Shown here: positions 27,534 through 36,713 of the stretch, one piece after another | Layout: every line of letters starts with the position of its first letter | Numbering within the stretch: position 1 is the first letter of the stretch | Assembly: GCA_963676435.2 (NCBI GenBank) | Contig: CAXXOZ010000020.1 | Span: 124,001 to 188,000, forward strand | From: CAXXOZ01 sp963676435 | Lineage (GTDB): Bacteria; Bacillota; Clostridia; Lachnospirales; Lachnospiraceae | DNA: 64,000 nt | Direction of reading: 5' to 3' | Position numbers and translations under genes: made by a program | Notes under the pieces: generated by a model | Seen by the model: only the letters and a program-made list of their open reading frames with translations | Databases searched by the model: none | Told to the model about the DNA's origin: nothing

Positions 27534-28070
27534 TTATGAAAAAAGTTTCTCGTACCAAATGGAAAGTCTTGCGCAATTTGATTTGTATTTTTCAGTGTAA
27601 GAAAAGTTACCTTCTATTGCACAATCGTCCATACCTTTTTGGATTTCATCCAATGTGGAATTATAATCAAGAAGATATATATTACCTTCGATTCGCACTA
27701 ACACTGTTTGTGATGAATGTATTTTTCCAATAATAATTTCTATTTCTTCTTTAATGTCACTATAGTCAATTTCTTTCGAAAAAAAAGCACCTATTTCGAT
27801 ACCAGAAAATATATCGTATAAAGAAGCTGAATCCAATTCAAATGATAATGTTGCAGCACAAAGAGTTTCTATTATCTGTTCTGCAAACACCTCAAAATCT
27901 TTAGCATCCAAACACTCAAATACCGTTTCTTTTTTATCCGCAAAAGGAAACATAATCATCGCCTGTTTTCCTTTTAACCGAATAATACATTCAAATTCAT
28001 CAGTATTTTCAATTTCCTCATCGTCATAAATAATTTTAATCAGTTCTTCACTTTCTCTATGAAGTCTCAT
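27534..28070 (-). CDS. Hypothetical protein, 178 residues
   Basis: Start MRLHRESEELIKIIYDDEE at 28070 with AAGGAGG upstream. Acidic, soluble, mixed alpha/beta, ending CARLSIWYEKLFS. It contains ECIIRLKGKQAMIMFPFADK and TVLVRIEGNIYLLDYNSTLD. No family is recognised. The IS1182-like element begins 30 bp upstream of its start, so its native promoter was probably displaced. Confidence 0.55.
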   Translation of the reverse strand: MRLHRESEELIKIIYDDEEIENTDEFECIIRLKGKQAMIMFPFADKKETVFECLDAKDFEVFAEQIIETLCAATLSFELDSASLYDIFSGIEIGAFFSKEIDYSDIKEEIEIIIGKIHSSQTVLVRIEGNIYLLDYNSTLDEIQKGMDDCAIEGNFSYTEKYKSNCARLSIWYEKLFS

Positions 28071-28100
28071 AAAATATATCCTCCTTTTAAATTTTTCTAT

Positions 28101-29855
28101 TAGGCGTTTGCAAAACGCCACAAGCCTTGATTTTACTGGCTTTTTTACTGTTAAAAATAGAATAACCCCTCACGGATATGTTATAATTGAATTGTTGAGT
28201 AACAACCATAACACATACCAGAAAGGAGTTATCTATGGCTATTATACCATGTAATCAGCTTTCATTGGCAGATGTTTTTTCTGATTGCCAAGACATTTAT
28301 GAATCTGACAAACCCGAGTTCTTATCTCTACTTCAATCTAACATTGATCTTGATGAAATTATTCCCGATTCCTTCAGGAATCACTTCTATGCATCAACGG
28401 GAAGATCCCGCAAATACCATTTACATGCCTTTTTATGGGCACTTATCATTCAACGAATCTTTTCAATCCCTACTGATTCCTTGCTTCTTGTTTTTTTGAA
28501 TTATTCAAGGCATCTTCGTGAATTCTGCGGTTTTGACAAAGTTCCAGACGCTTCTAAAATAACTCGTTTTAAACAAGACTTTATTGATGATCTACAAGTT
28601 GTCTTTGAAAAGCTTGTTGATTTCACTGAACCTATATGTCAAAACATAGATTCTGCAAAAGCTTCGATGACCATTTTTGATACATCCGGCATTGAAGCTT
28701 GGGTTACTGAAAACAACCCTAAATATTCAAATAAAATCATTAAGCAATTAAAATCTTATGCTAAAGCTAAAAAAATTTCTGATTCCTATGATCCTTACAA
28801 AGTTGCTTATGGCTCTATGCCATCTCATGCTGCTTCAAATCCTGAAATCAAACAGCTTTATATAAATGGTCACTTTTGTTACGTCTATAAAATAGGAGTT
28901 GTAACAAACGGATTAGGCATTATTCGCCACATTGACTTTTATAATAAAGAATTCTTTAATAAACACCCAGAAATCATTGTCGAAAAAAAGTCAAAAGCTC
29001 CTGATGAAGATAAATCTGTCCACGATGCAAAACTGCTAATTCCATCACTTCAAGATTTCTTTTCGGCTCATCCATCAATCACTCCTAAAAGCTTTTTGGG
29101 TGATTCAGCATTCGATTCAATGTTGCTATACCGTCAGTTATTATCTGATGATACTTTTGGGGCTGGTAAACACTTTGATAAAGCTTTTATACCTTTAAAT
29201 GCTCGTTCAAGCATCAATTCAATTGATTCCTATACCATTGATTCTAATGGTATTCCTTGTTGTCCAAATAACTCTAGTCTTCTTATGAAATATGGTGGTA
29301 AGTCTCGTCGTAAAAATGGACTTATTCGTTACAAGTTTGAATGTCCTAAAACTAAGTTCGTCAAGGATGAAACTGGTAAATATCATCGAAAATGTTTTTG
29401 TGAAGATCCCTGCACAAATTCAAAATGCGGTAGGATGATTCATATATACCCTGAGCAGAATCTTCGTGCATATCCTGGCACGATTCGTGGAACTGAAGAA
29501 TGGGATTCAACATATAAAGTAAGAGCAATAGTTGAACGTTCCATTAATCACTGCAAAGACTGCTTTGGATTAGCGGGACGAAAAACGCAGAACGAAAAAA
29601 CTCTTCACGCCGACTTAATACTTTCAGGAATTACACAGCTTATCACTGTACTTCTCGCTGATAAGATTCATAAGCACAAATATATAAGAAGCCTAAAACC
29701 ACTCATCGCATAGGACTTACCAACTTCATAAAATCTTGCAGATTTATTTAGTGCGCCTATTTTTTGTAAAAAACATCTTCATACTCGAATTTCTGCATTG
29801 CAGCAATTCTACTTTCCTTTAAATCAAGATTGCGAACTCGTTTCGCAATTACCTA
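28101..29855 (+). mobile_element. IS1182-like element with 11-bp flanking direct repeat
   Basis: Imperfect terminal repeats: both ends, read inwards, start TAGG, contain a TTGC.AAACG hairpin and end in CTTGATTT within about 38 bp. The sequence aatttttctat is directly repeated at 28090-28100 and 29856-29866. One transposase gene lies inside. The repeat length is longer than I expect for this family, so part of it may be chance in an A/T-rich target. Confidence 0.7.
28235..29713 (+). CDS. IS1182-like (IS4/IS5 superfamily) transposase
   Basis: 492 residues. The N-terminal DUF772-type domain contains FYASTGRSRKYHLHAFLWAL and CGFDKVPDASKITRFKQDF. The DDE catalytic domain has the triad in TIFDTSGIEAW (D), FLGDSAFDS (D) and IVERSINHCKDCFGL (E). 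A cysteine cluster (CFCEDPCTNSKCG) lies before the last motif. The start has AAAGGAG upstream. It is full length with no lesion seen. Confidence 0.9.
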   Translation: MAIIPCNQLSLADVFSDCQDIYESDKPEFLSLLQSNIDLDEIIPDSFRNHFYASTGRSRKYHLHAFLWALIIQRIFSIPTDSLLLVFLNYSRHLREFCGFDKVPDASKITRFKQDFIDDLQVVFEKLVDFTEPICQNIDSAKASMTIFDTSGIEAWVTENNPKYSNKIIKQLKSYAKAKKISDSYDPYKVAYGSMPSHAASNPEIKQLYINGHFCYVYKIGVVTNGLGIIRHIDFYNKEFFNKHPEIIVEKKSKAPDEDKSVHDAKLLIPSLQDFFSAHPSITPKSFLGDSAFDSMLLYRQLLSDDTFGAGKHFDKAFIPLNARSSINSIDSYTIDSNGIPCCPNNSSLLMKYGGKSRRKNGLIRYKFECPKTKFVKDETGKYHRKCFCEDPCTNSKCGRMIHIYPEQNLRAYPGTIRGTEEWDSTYKVRAIVERSINHCKDCFGLAGRKTQNEKTLHADLILSGITQLITVLLADKIHKHKYIRSLKPLIA

Positions 29856-29898
29856 AATTTTTCTATAATTTTTTTCTTTCTTTTTACCCTTACAAACA

Positions 29899-30264
29899 TC
29901 ACTTTAAACATTCTGTCCAACAAAAATAATTCATCTTTGACAAAATACTATATGCTAAAAACCCATAGTTTTCTATCGTTATCGGAGCAGGATTAATAAA
30001 AATAACATTTTCTTTTCTTGATAGAAATTTTTTCACGTACCTCGCTATTCTTAATCCTATTTCTTCTCCCTCCTCACCGAACTTTGCAAAAGGTGGAATA
30101 TCTTCAACCACTAAACAATCATTTTTTCTACAAATATCGTCTTTTATATATGCTTTAAAGAACATTTCAACTCCTGATATAAAAAGTGGTTTTTCTCCCA
30201 GCAATTTATTTTTTTGTATTATTTCAATTGCTTTCCCTGACGGGACATTAAATATATATAACAC
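29899..30264 (-). CDS. Hypothetical protein, 121 residues
   Basis: Begins MLYIFNVPSGKAIEIIQKNK. Contains CLVVEDIPPFAKFGEEGEEI and ENVIFINPAPITIENYGFLA. Soluble alpha/beta with no motif I can name. It is in the same direction as the two membrane-protein genes upstream (30 bp gap) and is probably the last gene of that run before the insertion element. Confidence 0.5.
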   Translation of the reverse strand: MLYIFNVPSGKAIEIIQKNKLLGEKPLFISGVEMFFKAYIKDDICRKNDCLVVEDIPPFAKFGEEGEEIGLRIARYVKKFLSRKENVIFINPAPITIENYGFLAYSILSKMNYFCWTECLK

Positions 30265-30294
30265 TTTTATTTCCTCCAGTTTGATCTTTCTTTT

Positions 30295-30843
30295 TTAAGC
30301 TGTTGCAATTACTCCCAAACAAGAAACCACGGAAATTATAATCCCAAGAATTGCAAAACCAAGTCCTCGATACTTATACTTACATATTTCAACCGTTCCA
30401 TATATACTAGTTATTACCGCAATTAAAATAACAGATATAGAAATCACAGGACTATAATAAATTGGTATTAAACCTCCAATAATTGAAACAATAAAACCTA
30501 TTATGGAATAAATACTCCACTTATCATGATTGACTGCATCTAATACCTTTGTACTTGAAGAATTCTTATTGGAAAAGTCATTCGTTCTTTTATAAATATC
30601 ATCATATATCAATTCAAGATTTTCACCTTTAAAAGCAAACTCCTGACCTATTGTTTTTATAAAAATCATGTCCTTTTCAAGTCCAGCATCTTTTATTAAT
30701 CCGTTTAAAATTATAATAGATTTTTTGGATGCTTCATCTTCTTTAAATTCTATATAATTATCATAACCCTTTATTTTACCTTCTATATAACCTGATTCAG
30801 AAACATATACTGCCTCTTGTTCGAACTTTATAATATCAGACAT
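30295..30843 (-). CDS. Membrane protein with C-terminal DUF4190-like helices
   Basis: 182 residues from MSDIIKFEQEAVYVSESGYI, with AAGGAGG upstream. The N-terminal ~105 residues form a beta-rich soluble domain (GKIKGYDNYIEFKEDEASKK). The C-terminal part has two or three membrane helices (IGFIVSIIGGLIPIYYSPVI, GLGFAILGIIISVVSCLGVI), like DUF4190 membrane modules. It overlaps nothing and follows the PH-domain gene by 14 bp. It probably acts at the membrane with that protein. Confidence 0.55.
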   Translation of the reverse strand: MSDIIKFEQEAVYVSESGYIEGKIKGYDNYIEFKEDEASKKSIIILNGLIKDAGLEKDMIFIKTIGQEFAFKGENLELIYDDIYKRTNDFSNKNSSSTKVLDAVNHDKWSIYSIIGFIVSIIGGLIPIYYSPVISISVILIAVITSIYGTVEICKYKYRGLGFAILGIIISVVSCLGVIATA

Positions 30844-30857
30844 AAATATAAACCTCC

Positions 30858-31403
30858 TTAAATCCAAATTGTTATAATGGTGTATATAAGCGAAATGAAT
30901 CCTATCCACATTCCTGCAACCGAATATTTCTCTCCTAGCTCACCTCTTTCTTTAATTTGTGTATAACCAATTCTAGAAAAAACGAGCCCCAAAACAGCTG
31001 TCATCCCCCAAAAAGTTAAAAATAATGATACCAACGAACAGATAAACCCTGCTATAGCAAACCCATTAGTTTTTCCATTTTTAATTTCTACTGAATCTGA
31101 CTTAATACTTAATTCACTTCCATGATTACTCAAGCTGCTTTTCCAAACAATTGCATCTGATCCAACTACCAAAAACTCGTAAGTTTTTTCATTCTGAAGT
31201 CTAACCATCAAAACTCTTTCTGAAGCGGAACTGGTGATTATCGTTTCTATTTCCTTTCTATCAATTTTCAATTCATTACCAACAATAAAAGGCACAAACC
31301 TCAGGCTTTTATTTGTTAAATACAATTCACCTCCATATGCTCCATAATTTGCTTTTCCTTTGAATATTAGACTCTCATCCTTCTCAAGTACACATTTTGA
31401 CAT
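30858..31403 (-). CDS. PH/GRAM-like domain protein with DUF4190-type membrane tail
   Basis: 181 residues. The N-terminal 95 form a bacterial PH/GRAM-like fold (FKGKANYGAYGGELYLTNKS, RFVPFIVGNELKIDRKEIET, VWKSSLSNHG). The C-terminal part has three hydrophobic stretches typical of DUF4190 (GFAIAGFICSLVSLFLTFWG, VLGLVFSRIGYTQIKERGEL, GMWIGFISLIYTIITIWI). Function unknown. Such proteins are widespread in Firmicutes and are thought to sense or bind at the membrane. It begins a three-gene run with the two genes downstream. Confidence 0.65.
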   Translation of the reverse strand: MSKCVLEKDESLIFKGKANYGAYGGELYLTNKSLRFVPFIVGNELKIDRKEIETIITSSASERVLMVRLQNEKTYEFLVVGSDAIVWKSSLSNHGSELSIKSDSVEIKNGKTNGFAIAGFICSLVSLFLTFWGMTAVLGLVFSRIGYTQIKERGELGEKYSVAGMWIGFISLIYTIITIWI

Positions 31404-31451
31404 ATTCTATCCCCTTCAAATATTTTTATTATTTTAATAAATTTAAATACC

Positions 31452-32141
31452 TTATTTTGGACAACAAAGATAAATAAGTTGATATTTTAATCCAAGTTGT
31501 TTTAAAAATTCTTTTACACTATACATCTCCTGATATTCCATATATGAAAATGAATCATCAAATATTAAGAATGGTGGCGGCATCTCGTTTACATTCCCAT
31601 AGCCTATATTTCTGGTAAATCTTTTAATTAACTCATAAATGCCGTCAGACATTTGACCCGTAACCACTTCATCTATACCTCCCCTTGAAAATGCTCTAAT
31701 GATTATTTCCTTTTCACTTGGATAATTCAATGTTCTATTGATTAGTAATGGCTTGAATTCAATAATATTTATTGCAGATCTTATTATGTCATTATCAAGT
31801 TTTTGACTTTTCTTACTGTTTGATATTTCATAAAGATTAAAGGTGTCTTGCTTTTTATTTTTTCCTAGATATCGTTCTGCTTTATATGTTTTATCAAAAA
31901 TTTCAAATACTAGATATCCTCCGAAATTTCCACCATCCCTGGGCGCTAAGAATTTACGAATAAAATTTTCTTCTTCTTTTGAAAAATACTCAAAACCAAA
32001 TAACATAACTTTTATAAAAATAGCAAAGGTGGACTTTCCCCAACCATGACTTTTTTCAATATAATTCATTCCTTCTAAAAAGCTATATTCAAAGTTTTCT
32101 AATATTCCAAAATTCTCAATATAACAATTTATCAATTTCAT
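31452..32141 (-). CDS. Compact SMC/Rad50-like (AAA_23) ATPase without coiled coil
   Basis: 229 residues from MKLINCYIENFGILENFEYS, with AAGGAG upstream. Walker A is HGWGKSTF (about 30-37), as in AAA_23 proteins. A late PPPFLIFDDSFSYM serves as Walker B. The signature-like RAFSRGGIDEVVTGQMSDGI precedes it. Related ATPases are usually 600 residues or more with a long coiled coil between the halves. Here the two halves are joined by about 100 residues. The small gene upstream overlaps its start by 26 bp. I infer a DNA- or phage-sensing ATPase. Confidence 0.7.
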   Translation of the reverse strand: MKLINCYIENFGILENFEYSFLEGMNYIEKSHGWGKSTFAIFIKVMLFGFEYFSKEEENFIRKFLAPRDGGNFGGYLVFEIFDKTYKAERYLGKNKKQDTFNLYEISNSKKSQKLDNDIIRSAINIIEFKPLLINRTLNYPSEKEIIIRAFSRGGIDEVVTGQMSDGIYELIKRFTRNIGYGNVNEMPPPFLIFDDSFSYMEYQEMYSVKEFLKQLGLKYQLIYLCCPK

Positions 32142-32472
32142 TGTAATCTCCTTGCATACTGCTACTACTTTTACATACCGAAATAATTTCACCTTTATAA
32201 TTCAAAACTATTCTAAAATCATTATTTTTAGGAATTATTAAGTATTTCTCACCAAAATCAGTGTCCATTTTCTTATCAAGATATTTTTTTATCGAATAGA
32301 AATTTGTAAATTTTTTATTAAAAATTCGGTCTTCATAAATAAATTGAAGTTCCATCTCGCAGCTCTCAGCTTTTAAAAAATCTACAGTATTCCTAATCAG
32401 TTTTATTTCCTTTTTTATTAGTTCTTTCTCTTCACGATTTAAACTAAGTCTTTTTAATAAAATTTTATACAT
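32116..32472 (-). CDS. Hypothetical protein, 118 residues, coupled to the ATPase
   Basis: Begins MYKILLKRLSLNREEKELIK (strongly basic/helical), then ELQFIYEDRIFNKKFTNFYS and KYLIIPKNNDFRIVLNYKGE. No membrane segment or known motif. Its end overlaps the start of the compact ATPase by 26 bp, which implies translational coupling and a shared task. Confidence 0.55.
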   Translation of the reverse strand: MYKILLKRLSLNREEKELIKKEIKLIRNTVDFLKAESCEMELQFIYEDRIFNKKFTNFYSIKKYLDKKMDTDFGEKYLIIPKNNDFRIVLNYKGEIISVCKSSSSMQGDYNEIDKLLY

Positions 32473-32503
32473 GCATAGTTTTAGCGAAAAATCAGTTTCT
32501 TCA

Positions 32504-32842
32504 CTACCTTTTATAATTTTTTACATATTCATATATTGACTCCGAACTTAATATTCCCTTTAATTCTTCCATTATGTCTAGCTCTAAAAGAACGATTCCA
32601 TGTCCTTTTACATGAATAGGTGCAAATGCATTAATAAAAGAGATGATATCTGGCTTTTTGAACTTTGGAATATATAAATAATCTTCTTCATTAGAAGAAA
32701 ACATTCTAAAATGCTCTTCATTAGCCAAAATACCCACATCTATATACCTTGTTATATCAGCATATTTTTCTATTGCTAGAAAATCAAAACTTTTATTTTC
32801 TATGGAATCACTGAAGTTTTCCATTCTTAAAAATGTAATCAT
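32504..32842 (-). CDS. Small protein, or second half of a RecA-fold-like protein
   Basis: 112 residues starting MITFLRMENFSDSIENKSFD. It contains FDFLAIEKYADITRYIDVGI, which resembles the late DnaB/RecA-fold segment (DLRESGxIEQDADVVxFL). It overlaps the gene upstream by 35 bp in another frame. The two could be overlapping genes, or one gene with a frameshift near 32808-32820. Nothing in the sequence settles this. Confidence 0.5.
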   Translation of the reverse strand: MITFLRMENFSDSIENKSFDFLAIEKYADITRYIDVGILANEEHFRMFSSNEEDYLYIPKFKKPDIISFINAFAPIHVKGHGIVLLELDIMEELKGILSSESIYEYVKNYKR

Positions 32843-33164
32843 CTCCGTAGCTTATGATTACAGGAATATTAAACTCTTTAGCTAATTCCTTAATTTTCAT
32901 CATGTTATACTCTAATTTGTCACAATAAAGAAATTCATTTTCACATTTAAGCTTCTCCACATTCTCAATAAAAACGTAGTCAATCCTCTCTCGATCATTC
33001 CAGTCAGAAAAGGATTCTCTTATGTCTTCAATGCTATAACCTTCGGCATATTTAATTCTAACCGCACTTGTAATCAGAAGGCCTTCTTCAAGTTTTCCAA
33101 AAGTAAAGTATGCCGACCTACTCTTTGAATTTATTTCAAATAGTTTCCATAAGATTTTTTCCAT
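32808..33164 (-). CDS. Degenerate DnaB/RecA-fold-like protein, possibly frameshifted at both ends
   Basis: 118 residues as given by the ATG at 33164. The frame is open further upstream to about 33270 (KIYTAIKDINSLEEYINNGE, then VLFVIEEGKNFIM), where an ATG with GAGAGG upstream is one base out of frame. The layout resembles a DnaB helicase core: VLFVIEE in place of the P-loop, SAYFTFGKLEE like the FSLEM segment, IDYVFIENVEKL like Walker B, and MMKIKELAKEFNIPVIISYG like the LKxLAKELxVPVIxLSQ segment. The P-loop lysine motif is absent, so ATP binding is unlikely. The family assignment is by pattern only. Confidence 0.5.
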   Translation of the reverse strand: MEKILWKLFEINSKSRSAYFTFGKLEEGLLITSAVRIKYAEGYSIEDIRESFSDWNDRERIDYVFIENVEKLKCENEFLYCDKLEYNMMKIKELAKEFNIPVIISYGDDYIFKNGKLQ

Positions 33165-33350
33165 TATGAAGTTCTTTCCTTCTTCTATAACAAATAAAAC
33201 TTCTCCGTTATTTATATATTCTTCTAAAGAATTAATGTCTTTAATTGCTGTGTATATTTTTATTCATTGGTAAACCTCTCGAAATTTTCATAAGTATATT
33301 TGGTAAGATTCGATGAATTTTATTTAACTTTTTCTGAAATTAAGTATAAA

Positions 33351-33384
33351 AAAAGATATGTGTAAAAAATCACACATATCTTTT
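33351..33384. terminator. Bidirectional terminator
   Basis: AAAAGATATGTGT-aaaaaatc-ACACATATCTTTT is a perfect 13-bp stem with A/T tails on both sides. It separates the UDG-like gene unit (right) from the compact ATPase unit (left). Confidence 0.75.
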
Positions 33385-33421
33385 TAATCAATCTTTCTTT
33401 TCTTATAATAATCTATATTTT

Positions 33422-34144
33422 TTAAGAATTTATTCCCTCTAGATATTTTTTATCTGTAAAGCCTTTGCGCCATGCTGCTGGATGATTATAACATCTGATG
33501 CTAATATCTTTATTCAATTCGTGTATATAACTAACTAATTCACTTACATATGAATCCGTTCCACAACATATAGCTATTATTTTGGGGTTTATTATTTCTA
33601 TCTCTTTAAGAATATTTTCTTTATATTTTTTCAAATATCCTCCTATTATATCAACATTAGCACTTGCTTCGCCACCACGTTTATTAATATTCATATATGC
33701 AGTTTTTTTGAGAGAAAATTCTTTTTCACCTGTCAAATCTTCTCCTATTTTTCTTAGTCTTCTTAGAATATTTCTTCTCCAATTAATTTTGGATTTATTA
33801 ACTTCTTCTTGAAACCAAAATGTTTTAGCCCCGTCCTCATTTATATCAGCGCATACACTTTTATTATCTATTATATTTCCTTTAAGTTTACCATCAATAT
33901 TTGCTTCTTTTAAAATAAAAAGAATCCCATTATTCCCATCCCACTCTTCTTCATTTACAATTCCATCTATAGTAAACGATTCTGAAAGATTGATTTTTTT
34001 TAATTTTTCACTTTTTCCATCGTAATATTCTTTTAAATAACTATTGCTATCATTATTACTTTCGTATTCTTCAATCTCTTCCCTTTGTTGTTTTATCCAG
34101 TTCATAAAGTGTTCGCTTAACTGATCTTGCATTTTAGTTTTCAT
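33422..34144 (-). CDS. Uracil-DNA-glycosylase-superfamily-like protein
   Basis: 240 residues. The N-terminal ~60 are helical and charged. The rest has GILFILKEANIDG, KKTAYMNINKRGGEASANVD, EIEIINPKIIAICCGTDSYV and CYNHPAAW. This order (ILKExN, N-rich strand, INPKIIxxxG, then NHP) resembles UDG-fold proteins, in which a strand-end His binds the base. Catalytic competence cannot be judged. It ends about 40 bp before the terminator and follows the DUF2779 gene by 34 bp, probably in one operon with the DUF2779, WYL and rtcB genes. Confidence 0.4.
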   Translation of the reverse strand: MKTKMQDQLSEHFMNWIKQQREEIEEYESNNDSNSYLKEYYDGKSEKLKKINLSESFTIDGIVNEEEWDGNNGILFILKEANIDGKLKGNIIDNKSVCADINEDGAKTFWFQEEVNKSKINWRRNILRRLRKIGEDLTGEKEFSLKKTAYMNINKRGGEASANVDIIGGYLKKYKENILKEIEIINPKIIAICCGTDSYVSELVSYIHELNKDISIRCYNHPAAWRKGFTDKKYLEGINS

Positions 34145-34178
34145 AATTTACATTCTCCTTTTTAATTAATATATAGTT

Positions 34179-35582
34179 TTATATAATTAGATCTCTAAGC
34201 TTATCCAAAATCTTAACCATCGCCAAAGTGTCCAATTTACAATAAGCCAATAAACTTCTTCGGATTTTTTCCGTTTCCTCTTCACTTTTCCATTTTAATT
34301 CTGCAAAGGCATTCATTGCTTCACTGCCATTATGAATCCCATCAAGTGACTTGTAATCCAATTCAGGATCATCTTTACAAAGTGCCGGCAAAACCTTTTT
34401 TATTGAGTATGAGCCCATTTGTTCCCTATTGTAATAATCATAGTCTTTAAATGGTATCATCAAGTCCTTTATATTTTCTTTTATATTCAAAAGGTGTTCG
34501 GAGTAATCCGGATAGTTTTCTGCAAGTTTTGTTAATACCCCTTTTTCAAATCCCATATTAAATGCTAAAGTACATACATTTTCGGGTATATCTATGCATA
34601 GTTGTTTAACTAAGTCTAATCTAGGATCTTCACCACCTGTTCCTAGAAATTCCTTATGCTTTAGTTCTCCATCTTCTTCATTAAGGATGTGTAACGAATA
34701 CTGAAAAGGAATCTGCATATATGGCGAAACTCCATCATACTCTGGGATTGCCTGCTGGAATGTTTCGAAATCAAGAAAGTAAAGCGGATACGAAAGCTCT
34801 GAAAGAAATTCTTTTATTTTAGCTCTATTTATATAAGGTTCCCTTTTATAGGACTCCATTTCAATCTGTCTCATCTGTTTCTCATTAAACATGATGCCAT
34901 TATCAAGAACATCCTCAAAAGTAATAATATTATTATTGTAATTTTCCAGCTTTTTACTAAGATTAAGTCTACTTACCTGAAAAACATTAGGAGTGTTTAT
35001 ATCCCTACTGCAATAATCATAAAAACTACAGCCATATGGTTTAAAACAATATTCACCTATATCATAAATCGGCTCTTCTTACTTTAATAAAACTTGTTTA
35101 TATTCCTTTAGCCCCATTTCGACTTCATGTTCCATAGATATTGCTATTTCAGTTAAGTCTTCCACATTGAACAGTTTCTTATAATCAAGATCACCAACTC
35201 TTGTATATTGATTATTCAAATACATCAAATTTATTGATCTGATATTTGCACCGGAGTTTTTAATAATATAATATTGATAAGCAACATCCTGGAAATAAGT
35301 ATCCTTAATACCTGTGCTGCTTTTCACTTCATAAATATCTATGTATCCATCTTCTTCACTTAAAATATCTACCCTGCACATATCACCATCAAATTCAAAA
35401 ATAACTTCCGTTGAAACAGTAGAATCAAAATAATTGACAGCCTCTGCACCAACGAGCATACCTGTTTTAATTTTTGAGTCATCAATTTCCTGACCAAGCA
35501 GTAAATCCGACTTAAATTCATTTAACCATAGATTTTTTCTACATAGTGTCCCCTGACAATACTTTGATTTTGTTAAACCCAT
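34179..35582 (-). pseudogene. DUF2779 nuclease (PD-(D/E)xK plus DEDD-type) with one in-frame stop
   Basis: Start MGLTKSKYCQGTLCRKNLWL at 35582, with GGGGAGG upstream. The N-terminal domain is PD-(D/E)xK-like: CRVDILSEEDGYIDIYEVKS then QDVAYQYYIIKNSG, as in Cas4/RecB-type nucleases. A TAA codon (35079-35081) interrupts it. The same frame continues immediately as EEPIYDIGEYCFKPYGCSFY, supplying cysteines typical of an Fe-S cluster. The C-terminal DUF2779 domain follows: YPLYFLDFETFQQAIPEYDG, TLAFNMGFEKGVL, YCKLDTLAMVKIL, a DEDD exonuclease-like core. A single substitution (for example CAA to TAA) explains the break. About 467 codons in all. Confidence 0.85.
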
Positions 35583-35623
35583 AATACCTCCCCTTTTTTT
35601 AATTGTATTTCTCAAACATTAAA

Positions 35624-36583
35624 TTAATATTTCTTTTTATTTTTTTCTCTCAAATCATTAGGTTCAATAACCTCTACATACTCTCCGTATTGTATTGCCC
35701 AAAACACCATTGCCTGATAATTACTTATAAGGCTTATATTTATATCATCCTCTTCTTCTGATATTATTGTAAAATCTTTCCCAAAACTGTCTATAACCTC
35801 GCCAAATATTCCTCTTTTTACTTTTAATTTTATTCTGCCTGTATCACCTGAAAACATATAAAAGTGTTCTGCCATATGTTTTGGAAGATTTAATCCATTC
35901 TTGATTTCCTGAATTTCACTTTTTGGTCTTGCTCTTTCATTAAGAATTTCTACTTTTGTTATTCTGTCAAGCCTGTAATGTGCTATATTATCATATGCAT
36001 CATGATTGCAAATCAAATAATATTTTCCGCTATTTGCAACTATATAATAAGGATTTACAACATAAGGCTTTTCTCTCTTTGCATGGAGCTTTTTATCTGT
36101 CCCATAAGAATTATATATAAATGAAATTTTCATATTTCTATCAATTGCTTCATCTATAGCTTCTCTGTTGTAAAGAACAGTCTTATTATCAGTGTGTTGC
36201 ATCTCTGGAAGGTTATGCACGTGCTTTACTTTTGTTTCAAAATATTTATTAGAAAGACCTTTCAGTTTTTCTATAAGTATCTTTGCCTGCTTTTCAGAAA
36301 GTGATTTTGAAAATAAAACACTATCAATCAGCATCTTTATTTCAACATCTTCAAAATCTCTTTCGGCAAGAAACCACCCAGATTCATTTTTTATTTCATA
36401 TCCCATTTCTTCAAGGCTTTGAATATTGCTCTTTAATGTCTTTCTGTTACATTTAAGACCGAAATTTTTATCCAGTAACTCTATAATTTCCTGTTGTTTA
36501 AGTTGATGGTTTATGTCTGTATAATCCTGAAATATCTTTAATGTTCCGATTATTAGATTTTTTTTACTTCCTGATTCATTCAT
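35624..36583 (-). CDS. WYL-domain transcriptional regulator
   Basis: About 319 residues from MNESGSKKNLIIGTLKIFQD (an upstream ATG at 36643 lacks a ribosome site). N-terminal winged HTH (QQEIIELLDKNFG, CNRKTLKSNIQSLEEMGYEI), then the WYL domain: KISFIYNSYGTDKKL, PYVVNPYYIVANSGKYYLIC and AHYRLDRITKVEI. A C-terminal WCX-like region follows. WYL domains bind nucleic-acid-like ligands, and these regulators often control defence or DNA-damage genes. It lies between rtcB and the DUF2779 gene in the same direction and probably controls this cluster. Confidence 0.88.
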   Translation of the reverse strand: MNESGSKKNLIIGTLKIFQDYTDINHQLKQQEIIELLDKNFGLKCNRKTLKSNIQSLEEMGYEIKNESGWFLAERDFEDVEIKMLIDSVLFSKSLSEKQAKILIEKLKGLSNKYFETKVKHVHNLPEMQHTDNKTVLYNREAIDEAIDRNMKISFIYNSYGTDKKLHAKREKPYVVNPYYIVANSGKYYLICNHDAYDNIAHYRLDRITKVEILNERARPKSEIQEIKNGLNLPKHMAEHFYMFSGDTGRIKLKVKRGIFGEVIDSFGKDFTIISEEEDDINISLISNYQAMVFWAIQYGEYVEVIEPNDLREKNKKKY

Positions 36584-36713
36584 ATTTGACACGCCCTTCT
36601 CATTAAGAGTTTTACGATAGTTAATGTGTAAATTTTTACTCATTTAATCTTATAGACCAATAATAACTCATGATGGGTATAATATGCAAATGAATTTATA
36701 CCTATAATTCTAT

